A stretch of 8,624 bases of DNA from NCBI GenBank assembly GCA_003513015.1, contig DOTA01000324.1, positions 1 through 8,624 on the forward strand, read 5' to 3'. The notes beneath the pieces were generated by a model. That model worked only from the letters and a program-made list of their open reading frames with translations. It did no database searches and was not told where the DNA came from. The stretch's first letter is position 1. Each line of letters opens with the position of its first letter. Source of the DNA: Chloroflexota bacterium. Its GTDB lineage: Bacteria; Chloroflexota; Anaerolineae; Anaerolineales; UBA11858. This document shows, piece by piece, positions 1 to 5,886 of the stretch. A program made the position numbers and the translations under genes.

Positions 1-679
1 GTTTTTCGGAGATCTTCAGGGGAATGGGGATCAGTTGTTTGGCCTCGTCTGCGGGGAGTAGGCCCAAAAAGAGTGGCGCAAAAATGTTAAAAAACGGGCT
101 GGAGAGAATTTCTTGCGAGCGCCCCGAATAGGTGAGTTGGATGAGCGGGTGGGCCGAGGCCGTGATGAAGGCCAGTTGGAAGCGCCCGGCGGCGGAGCGC
201 AAGGCATTGAAGAAGTTGACATCTAAATGGGTATTGGTGCTGAGACGTTCGAATTCATCGAGGATGAAGACCACGCGCAAGCCGCGCTGGTTCAAGCGGC
301 GCAAGGCCCGTTCCCAGGCTAGCCGGGAGGGAGTTTCGCTGGCGCGTGCTAAAAGCGGCTCCGCCGCCAGGCCCATCTCGTCCAGGGATGCTTCCATTTC
401 ACAGGAGAGTTCGCCAAATACCTGTTCGTGTTCCAGATCGCCGAGGACTTCGCAATCCAAATAGCAGAACAGGGTATCCTCCGCTAATCCGTATTTTGCC
501 TTGGTGACGGGGCGCTGCAAATGAAACAGCAGGGAAGTTTTACCAATTTTGCGCGGCCCTACAATCGAGACGGATTGGTTGCCGCGCAAAAAGTCCGCGA
601 TTTCGTTGAATTCGTGCTCGCGACCAAAATACATTTCGGCTGTGCGCACTGGGCCGCGAGAAATGTAGGGGTTATTCAT
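1..679 (-). CDS. P-loop ATPase with STAND/Orc-like layout, 5' part only (runs off left edge)
   Basis: I read 226 open codons from the ATG at 679 to the window edge, so the C-terminal part is missing. Residues 16-20 (MYFGR) form the FGR motif that precedes the nucleotide-binding core in STAND and Orc1-type ATPases. The Walker A motif is GPRKIGKTSLL at residues 41-51. Walker B is VVFILDEFERL at 136-146. A hydrophobic sensor-1-like strand, LAFITASAHPL, follows at 169-179. No signal peptide or membrane segment is visible, so the protein is probably cytosolic. The start is supported by GAGG at 685-688 (minus strand), 5 nt before the ATG. The gene follows the 1311-residue ATPase after 50 nt on the same strand, and a 19-bp dyad lies in that gap. 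The core layout resembles that of its neighbour, but the P-loop residues differ. The family is related to ATPases of signalling and defence proteins. The substrate or partner is unknown, and the effector region is probably beyond the edge. Confidence 0.88.
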   Translation of the reverse strand, partial: MNNPYISRGPVRTAEMYFGREHEFNEIADFLRGNQSVSIVGPRKIGKTSLLFHLQRPVTKAKYGLAEDTLFCYLDCEVLGDLEHEQVFGELSCEMEASLDEMGLAAEPLLARASETPSRLAWERALRRLNQRGLRVVFILDEFERLSTNTHLDVNFFNALRSAAGRFQLAFITASAHPLIQLTYSGRSQEILSSPFFNIFAPLFLGLLPADEAKQLIPIPLKISEK

Positions 680-697
680 GTTTGCCTCATTGCTTGG

Positions 698-716
698 AAA
701 GTGCAGCGTACACTTT
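698..716. promoter_or_regulatory. 19-bp near-palindrome, candidate operator upstream of the second ATPase
   Basis: The plus strand reads AAAGTGCA-GCG-TACACTTT. Seven of the eight arm positions pair symmetrically around a 3-bp centre; the C/A pair is the only mismatch. It lies in the 50-nt gap between the two ATPase genes, 19 nt upstream of the ATG at 679 and 9 nt upstream of the GAGG ribosome-binding site. The size and symmetry are like operators of dimeric repressors, for example TetR-type, but that comparison is inference. A short RNA hairpin is an alternative reading, with 6 bp (AAAGTG/CACTTT) around a 7-nt loop. I saw no clear -35/-10 pair beside it. Confidence 0.4.
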
Positions 717-729
717 ACTAGATTTGTGA

Positions 730-3700
730 TTAGTCATTCGATTTCACTTCATCCATCACCCGGCTGAAGGATTTGTATTTCTCAACCCACAAACCGAGCA
801 AGCCTAACTTCCAATGATAGGTTTCGCCCAGGCCGCTTTCGAGGTCTTCATGGGAGGTGAGCACTTCTCGCAGGGCGAGACGGTGCAGGGCCTCATGGAC
901 TTTATGACGTTCTACACTCACGCCGCGCTCTTCAAGATAGTCGATGATCTGAACCGGAGAGGCGTGCCCGGTGAGGGGGGCCATCCGGCTCAGGGTGGTC
1001 AGCACCAGGCGTTCCACCGGGGTAGCCTCCGTCCACAAATATACAAAGTGCGCTTCGCCGGAGGCCAAAATTTCATCCAGTGCGCCATTGACATCCGAAA
1101 TGGTCACATAATTGCGCTCGGTTTTGTTGTGCCAGTTTACCAGGCTATGGCAGAGCAACTGCAAAAAGTAGGGATGCCCCGCGGTCACGCGCCACATTTT
1201 ATCCAATGCCAGATCATCATAACGCATGCCAAATTCGCTCACCGGGTCGCAAATCAGCCGCGCGGCCTCGGCTTTCTCCAACAAACCAATCGAGTGGTAC
1301 AAGCTGATGTTGAAAAGCACATTCCAGTAATCGGCGGCCAATTCTTCGATGCGGTGTGTGCCACAAAAAATCACGCTCAAATTATCGGTGTGCTGGATCA
1401 AATGGCGCAGGAATCCCAAAACCGAGGAGTCGAAGTTGCCGCGTTGGATAGCGGCCTCCAATTCTTCGAATTCGTCCAGCAGAATCAGCAGGTGGCGCTC
1501 CCCAATTTCGCTGCGCACTTTGGGTAAAAAGATTTTCTCAAAGGCCGAGGCTGGGCTTTCGGAAAAATCTTTGGATTCAGGAATATCCACAAAAAATTCG
1601 CGATCCTCCAGGGCGAAGGCGATCTCCGTTGCCAAATTCAGGAAAAAATTCGCCAAGCCGGGATCCAACCCCAGGGATTGACCATCCAAATAAACCGGCA
1701 GGTATTCATCCCCCAATTTGGCCGGGAGTTGTTTGAGCAGGGAGGTCTTGCCGGTGCGGCGCTGCCCGATCAACACTAGATTATTACGATGAGAAGCCGC
1801 CAGATTTTGTTGGATATATTCGATGACATCGGCGCGCCCGAAGAAGAGCGGCGAACCGGTTTGCAGAGGGGTTCCGACAACGTAGGGATTGGGAATGAAT
1901 TGAAAATCTCCCGTTGTGGAGAGCAACTTCACCACATCCGCGAAATTCTCGATCTGATCGGGGCCGCGCGGATCCGTAAAGATCACTACAAACCGGGCAC
2001 GCAGTTGATCCAGCCCTTGATCGAGCCGGGGACGGATGTTGAGTTGCACCTGGGTTTCCTCACCGGGGCCTAAGCGAGCGATGGTTTGGGAAGCGTTAAT
2101 CAGCGTGTATTCGGGAGCCGGTGCCAGCGTCACCTGAAGGTTTAGGGCTGAACCGCGCCCTTCATTGCGCAAACTGAGCACCAGCGAGATCACATCGTTG
2201 CGCCAGGTATTGCGGGTGAGTAATTGGCATACCAGGCGGGCGCTGGTTTGCAGATCGGTCATGGCGCTGGTGATCACGGACATCCAGCTTTCGGCAATCT
2301 GCTGTACGATGGGGCGGTCGGGCGAACTAGGGCTGGTGCGCGCCAGATATTCGACGTGCCGGAGTTTTTCGAGGGCAGAGGCCAGGTAGGCCAATTTGTC
2401 GCGCGAGTTGTCGACGCGCTCAAAAGCGCTTAGCGCACCAATGATCGCCGGGATGGCTTCTGTGGCTTGTTGTCCGGTAGCGTTGCTGTCTTCTAACACT
2501 AGATAAGGTTTGATTTCTCCGGGGATTTGACTCCATTGTTGGGCGTCGAAATCTTCTTCATCCTGGAGCATGCACTGCCAATCGGGGTCTTCGCCCACTT
2601 CGATAATTTGGGGGATAGAGTTGGCATTGATGGCGCGCTGGAAGAGGCTATAAATTACGAAAATCATTGGCCCGCTAATAAAGCGCTCCGGCTGTTCTTT
2701 TATCGTGGTAGTGATGCTGCGCAGGCCAACGATCAACAATTCTGGTGTCCACTGACTGTTATAAATGTATGCCACAGCGCGCGCCAGATTGGTCAGGGTT
2801 TCCGAGTTCATGCGCTCCAGGGCTTGGGGCAGGTTATCGAGAATGGCAGCGGCTTCGCTGCTGGTGCCTGCCATTTGTGCCAGCGAATGAAACACCACTA
2901 GGGCAAAGGCCGGGTATCGGCTGACAATCTCTGCCAGAACTTCGGCTTTGCCCACGGGTGAATTGCGATAGATTTCCAGGTTGCGTTCGGCTTCTTCGCG
3001 GCGTTGGATTTCAGCCTGCTTATCTTGGATGAGTTGGGCTACGTGGATGGCGGTGCCGGCCTGATCGACCAAACTGTAGAGCAAGGCGCGGTCTTCACGG
3101 GCGTAGGTTTGCCCAGAGAGACGCGGTCCCAATGCCAGGATGCCGATAAACTGATTTTCGGCTGCCCGCGGGGCCATCAAGGGCACCAAAATGGGGAATA
3201 TCGGGTCATCTGGATTCAATACCGCGGAACTATTGCGTAAGCGTTGCAATCCGGCGGCGTTGAGTGGCAGTTTGGCGGCATCTGTGCGGCTCAAGTTAAT
3301 GGATTCGCTCAAGTGGAAGTTGCCATCTTCATACAAATACACAGCTCCATGCCGGATGTGCAATAGTCGGGTGACGCGTTCGGTCAACACACGGAGCAAT
3401 TCGGGCAGATCAATGATGGTGCGGATTTCCAACGAAAAATCGGTGAAAGCCTGGCGAAAATCAACTTTTTCGCGGAAGAATAAGCGATCCACAAAAGATT
3501 GGATGCGCTTGCGGAGCGGTTGAAACAAACCTGCCAAAATCAGCGTGCTAATGACGATGGCGATATCCGATGTATCTCCGGTGATGGCGCGGAAGATGGC
3601 TTGCAGCAAGATCACATCGCCGATATAGAAAAGCCCCACCAGGGCAGTCAGCCCGCCATATACAAGTGTCTGATTGATCAGGAAATCTACATCCCAAAGT

Positions 3701-4665
3701 TGGAAGCGCAAGATCGAAATTGCTAGGGTGATTGGCACCAGCACATAACAGATGCTCAACAAAGTGGTACGTGAGAGAGATATAATAATGCCCACGGTAT
3801 CATTGCTAAGTTCAGTTGAGGGGCCGAACAACAAATAAACCATCACGTATCCAACCACCGCGGCGCTCAAACCGAAAACCACCCATTTGGTTTGCTGTTG
3901 CTGTGGGGCGGTGGATACATGCTTATAGCGGAAAATTTGCGCATAAACGCCGCTGCCAAACCAGATCACCAGTAGCGTGGCCATACTGTAAACGCGGATA
4001 TTGTTATAGAGATCAACAATTACATCGGGCTGGGCGCGCATCAAAAGGGAATACAACGAGCGGACAATGATCGGCCAAGTTTCAGGGTTTATTTCCAGGG
4101 TGGATGGGAGAATAAACCAGGCAATTGTCCATCCCACCCAAAGATAGGCCAGGATACGTGCCCAAGAGGGGGTGAAACGCCCATCAGGGAAGAGGTAGAA
4201 TACTAAAAGGGCTGAGCCTAACCCGATGGCGCGGATTACTAAAACAGGGATTTCAATTTGAGGGTGAGCAGCAACCAGGGCATCTAGGGTGGGGAAAGCC
4301 ATTGCCCCAAAAGTCAGCAGTCCGATGGATACCAGGATCGTCATGCGGTTATCGGACCCAGACCAAAAAATGATGATCGCCGTGAAAATGAATACGGCCA
4401 CGGTGATGACCTGGACGATGACAATGTAACCCGCATACAGGTTGAGCGAAAACTCCATTTGCCCATAACTCAAGGCCATACCAGAAGTAACCTGGCTTAA
4501 TTGGGCAAATTCGTGTGGCAAGGCGAATACATATAATCCGATGGTGACCACTGCCAAAACGATCCAGCCGAGGCGTAAGGCAGTCACGAATCGTTTCGAT
4601 TTCATGAAAAAGCTTTCTGCCTGGATGTGGGCGTTCTTCACGATTTGGGGTGCTTGATGGCTCAT
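730..4665 (-). CDS. Membrane sensor-GAF-STAND-type ATPase fusion protein, 1311 aa
   Basis: The N-terminal half looks like a sensor. About ten hydrophobic segments are visible near residues 32-50, 78-100, 108-128, 140-160, 171-188, 227-244, 261-281, 300-320, 333-356 and 366-384, with LFPDGRF at 158-164. A GAF domain follows (about 418-545, with GILALG near 508-513), then a short charged coil (545-565). Residues 565-815 are helical and unrecognised. Residues 822-900 look like an Ig/CARDB-type beta domain. The ATPase core has FFGR (941-944), Walker A GQRRTGKTS (967-975), Walker B ILLDEFEELE (1061-1070) and a sensor-1-like strand (1096-1102). Residues 1215-1295 suggest a winged helix. No histidine-kinase H-box or HATPase motif is present. 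Even segment number and basic residues before the first one suggest both ends are cytosolic. No good Shine-Dalgarno precedes the ATG at 4665; Met21 (4605) is an alternative start. The ligand and output are unknown; a stress- or infection-triggered switch or membrane-tethered regulator is inference. Confidence 0.85.
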   Translation of the reverse strand: MSHQAPQIVKNAHIQAESFFMKSKRFVTALRLGWIVLAVVTIGLYVFALPHEFAQLSQVTSGMALSYGQMEFSLNLYAGYIVIVQVITVAVFIFTAIIIFWSGSDNRMTILVSIGLLTFGAMAFPTLDALVAAHPQIEIPVLVIRAIGLGSALLVFYLFPDGRFTPSWARILAYLWVGWTIAWFILPSTLEINPETWPIIVRSLYSLLMRAQPDVIVDLYNNIRVYSMATLLVIWFGSGVYAQIFRYKHVSTAPQQQQTKWVVFGLSAAVVGYVMVYLLFGPSTELSNDTVGIIISLSRTTLLSICYVLVPITLAISILRFQLWDVDFLINQTLVYGGLTALVGLFYIGDVILLQAIFRAITGDTSDIAIVISTLILAGLFQPLRKRIQSFVDRLFFREKVDFRQAFTDFSLEIRTIIDLPELLRVLTERVTRLLHIRHGAVYLYEDGNFHLSESINLSRTDAAKLPLNAAGLQRLRNSSAVLNPDDPIFPILVPLMAPRAAENQFIGILALGPRLSGQTYAREDRALLYSLVDQAGTAIHVAQLIQDKQAEIQRREEAERNLEIYRNSPVGKAEVLAEIVSRYPAFALVVFHSLAQMAGTSSEAAAILDNLPQALERMNSETLTNLARAVAYIYNSQWTPELLIVGLRSITTTIKEQPERFISGPMIFVIYSLFQRAINANSIPQIIEVGEDPDWQCMLQDEEDFDAQQWSQIPGEIKPYLVLEDSNATGQQATEAIPAIIGALSAFERVDNSRDKLAYLASALEKLRHVEYLARTSPSSPDRPIVQQIAESWMSVITSAMTDLQTSARLVCQLLTRNTWRNDVISLVLSLRNEGRGSALNLQVTLAPAPEYTLINASQTIARLGPGEETQVQLNIRPRLDQGLDQLRARFVVIFTDPRGPDQIENFADVVKLLSTTGDFQFIPNPYVVGTPLQTGSPLFFGRADVIEYIQQNLAASHRNNLVLIGQRRTGKTSLLKQLPAKLGDEYLPVYLDGQSLGLDPGLANFFLNLATEIAFALEDREFFVDIPESKDFSESPASAFEKIFLPKVRSEIGERHLLILLDEFEELEAAIQRGNFDSSVLGFLRHLIQHTDNLSVIFCGTHRIEELAADYWNVLFNISLYHSIGLLEKAEAARLICDPVSEFGMRYDDLALDKMWRVTAGHPYFLQLLCHSLVNWHNKTERNYVTISDVNGALDEILASGEAHFVYLWTEATPVERLVLTTLSRMAPLTGHASPVQIIDYLEERGVSVERHKVHEALHRLALREVLTSHEDLESGLGETYHWKLGLLGLWVEKYKSFSRVMDEVKSND

Positions 4666-4702
4666 GGAGATTTGTGAATATTTGGGGATTTTGTAGAATT
4701 AT

Positions 4703-4727
4703 ATCGCCCCCCAGTTTGGGGGGCGAT
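4703..4727 (-). terminator. Perfect 10-bp GC-rich hairpin after the sepIVA-like gene (terminator or attenuator)
   Basis: On the minus strand ATCGCCCCCC, loop AAACT, GGGGGGCGAT form a perfect 10-bp stem with a 5-nt loop. The stem begins 2 nt after the TAA stop of the 171-residue gene. The position fits a transcript end. However, the minus-strand sequence after the stem is ATAATTCTAC, which is only weakly U-rich, so termination may be partial. The hairpin could instead stabilise or attenuate the transcript that continues into the 1311-residue gene. An A8 run upstream raises a frameshift alternative, discussed in the findings. In the plus direction a T8 run lies 10 nt after the stem, but no plus-strand gene ends here. 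Confidence 0.5.
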
Positions 4728-4729
4728 GG

Positions 4730-5245
4730 TTATTTGGTTTTTTTTATTTCCGGTTCTTCGCCTTCATCTGGAGGTTGATTGGTGAATCCTTCAGGTGTTC
4801 CACTAACATGCCTGAGAGTCAGAATGCCGTTCCGGGCCTGCGTGAGCGAGCGTTCAAGCTGCATCTCTAAGCGTGAGAGCGTTTGAATGACATAATCATC
4901 CGCTTCTCGTCGGGTCTTTTGGGCTTCGTTCTGCGCTTCTTGTTCGATCTCTTTCGCACGGAGGTGCGCCGCTTCCACGATGGCGCTTTGTTCTACCATC
5001 CCTTCGCTCTTTTCGCGCGCCAGAGAGAGCGTGCGGTTGGCTTCTTCCTGTGCTTGTGCTAAGACGCGATCGCGTTGTGAAAGTACCTGTTGTGCTTTTT
5101 TGACCTCATCAGGGATAGCCACGCGCATTTGATCAATTAGATCCAACATGCGATCTTCATCCACGATCACACTGTGTGTGAACGGAATCGGGCGGCTTTC
5201 GTTAAAAAGTTCTTCCAATCGGTCTACCAGATGCAGAATGTCCAT
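4730..5245 (-). CDS. SepIVA/DivIVA-like coiled-coil protein, 171 aa
   Basis: Residues 1-45 form a small head: MDILHLVDRLEELF, then PFTHSVIV, then MLDLIDQMRVAIP. From memory, this matches the start of mycobacterial SepIVA, which has VPMTAG...VLELIDDIKDAIP at the same place. A long heptad-rich, Glu/Ala/Gln/Arg-rich coil runs from about 46 to 140. It ends in a DDYVIQTLSRLE...SLTQARNGI segment that also resembles the SepIVA C-terminal region. The tail (150-171) is acidic and then lysine-rich. There is no membrane segment. SepIVA-type proteins act as cytoplasmic scaffolds for cell-envelope synthesis or division, and that role is inferred here. The start has AAGGGAG at 5253-5259 (minus strand), 7 nt before the ATG. 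The gene lies 149 nt after coaD. Automatic pipelines may call such coils 'ATP synthase subunit b-like', but no membrane anchor supports that. The last codons contain an A8 run (4738-4745). Confidence 0.72.
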   Translation of the reverse strand: MDILHLVDRLEELFNESRPIPFTHSVIVDEDRMLDLIDQMRVAIPDEVKKAQQVLSQRDRVLAQAQEEANRTLSLAREKSEGMVEQSAIVEAAHLRAKEIEQEAQNEAQKTRREADDYVIQTLSRLEMQLERSLTQARNGILTLRHVSGTPEGFTNQPPDEGEEPEIKKTK

Positions 5246-5272
5246 AGGGCGTCTCCCTTAGAGGCACAAAGG

Positions 5273-5303
5273 TTTATACGCAAAACGCTGAATTAAGTTG
5301 CAA
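5273..5303 (-). promoter_or_regulatory. Weak candidate promoter for the sepIVA-like gene
   Basis: On the minus strand, TTGCAA (5303-5298) and TATAAA (5278-5273) resemble -35 and -10 boxes. The 19-bp spacer is longer than the usual 16-18. The -10 box lies 27 nt upstream of the ATG at 5245, which leaves a short leader carrying the AAGGGAG site. The 149-nt gap after coaD makes a separate promoter plausible. The boxes alone are weak evidence. Confidence 0.25.
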
Positions 5304-5313
5304 TTTTCTCTTT

Positions 5314-5348
5314 GTTTGGCAAACTGTACTTGTTGTGTTGTGCCAAAC
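5314..5348. repeat. 8-bp inverted repeat with 19-nt spacer between coaD and the sepIVA-like gene
   Basis: GTTTGGCA (5314-5321) and TGCCAAAC (5341-5348) are exact reverse complements separated by 19 nt. The repeat lies just upstream of the candidate promoter for the sepIVA-like gene. No U-tract follows on either strand, so it is not a standard terminator. It could be a two-site operator or a loose stem-loop in the coaD 3' region. An 8-bp match can also arise by chance in a gap of this size. Confidence 0.3.
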
Positions 5349-5394
5349 TTGAGTCTTTAGATTGTTTCAAGGTTACACGGATGGTTTCAAAAAG

Positions 5395-5886
5395 TCAAGA
5401 TTCATCCGGGGTTCCGTATTGTTCTTTGAGGGCTTCATTCACAAAAGGCGGCACCATGCTGGTCACGTTCCCATTCAGGGCCGCAATTTCTTTCACGGTA
5501 CTGCTGGAGAGGAAGGTATGCTCCTCGTGGGTCATAAAGGCCATCATATCCAAATCGGGTGCCAAACGGTGATTTGCCAATGCCATGCGGAATTCATACT
5601 CGAAATCTGAGAAAACCCGCAAACCGCGTACGATTATCTTAGCGCCAACTTCGTGGCAAAAATCGACCGTCAAACCGTCATAGCCCATTACTCGAATTTT
5701 TTTTTCGTCTTCAAAGGCTCGCTTTGCCAGTGCAATCCTTTTATCTGGGGTGAAGAGCAGCGATTTTAGGGGCCGGTCGTAAACGGCCACGATAACTTCA
5801 TCGAAAACGCGTACCGCCCGGCAAGCAATGTCGATATGCCCGTAATGGATCGGATCGAATGTACCCGGAAAAATGGCGCGCACCAT
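5395..5886 (-). CDS. coaD: Phosphopantetheine adenylyltransferase (CoaD), 163 aa
   Basis: CoaD transfers AMP from ATP to 4'-phosphopantetheine, giving dephospho-CoA, the penultimate step of coenzyme A synthesis in the cytosol. The length is typical for the family (E. coli about 159 aa). The nucleotidyltransferase signature GTFDPIHYGHID is at residues 8-19, with the nucleotide-binding His14 and His17. Lys41 aligns with the conserved substrate-binding lysine after the second strand. RGLR is at 87-90, followed by DFEYE (94-98). The C-terminal FLSSSTVKE (125-133) matches the ISSS-x-VKE motif. The ATG at 5886 shares one base with the recG stop (TGATG). AAGGAG lies 10 nt before it (5897-5902, minus strand), inside recG, so translation is probably coupled to recG. 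A GTG one codon downstream is a less likely start because its spacing to AAGGAG is longer. A 9-A run on the minus strand (5697-5705) covers Glu61-Ile64. Confidence 0.97.
   Translation of the reverse strand: MVRAIFPGTFDPIHYGHIDIACRAVRVFDEVIVAVYDRPLKSLLFTPDKRIALAKRAFEDEKKIRVMGYDGLTVDFCHEVGAKIIVRGLRVFSDFEYEFRMALANHRLAPDLDMMAFMTHEEHTFLSSSTVKEIAALNGNVTSMVPPFVNEALKEQYGTPDES

Noticed and set aside
31..222. Minus-strand open frame of 63 codons
   Set aside because: It lies in another frame inside the partial ATPase, whose own frame is open to the window edge with an intact P-loop and DEFER motif.
814..1527. Plus-strand open frame of 237 codons
   Set aside because: It lies wholly antisense to the ATPase core of the 1311-residue gene. 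The translation has no recognisable domain, and the minus-strand frame carries clear Walker motifs.
2220..2973. Possible HisKA/HATPase kinase core in the large protein
   Set aside because: I found no H-box histidine, N-box or G-box motif after the GAF coil. The only nucleotide-binding motifs are the P-loop and DEFE further on.
4698..4703. Consensus TATAAT on the minus strand before the 1311-residue gene
   Set aside because: No -35-like hexamer lies at 16-18 nt (the sequence there is the C-rich hairpin arm) and there is no TG extension. I do not call it a promoter on the hexamer alone.
5364..5390. Two copies of GTTTCAA 20 bp apart after coaD
   Set aside because: Seven-base repeats in AT-rich intergenic DNA are easily due to chance. 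On the minus strand they give TTGAAA, but no -10 box follows at the right distance.
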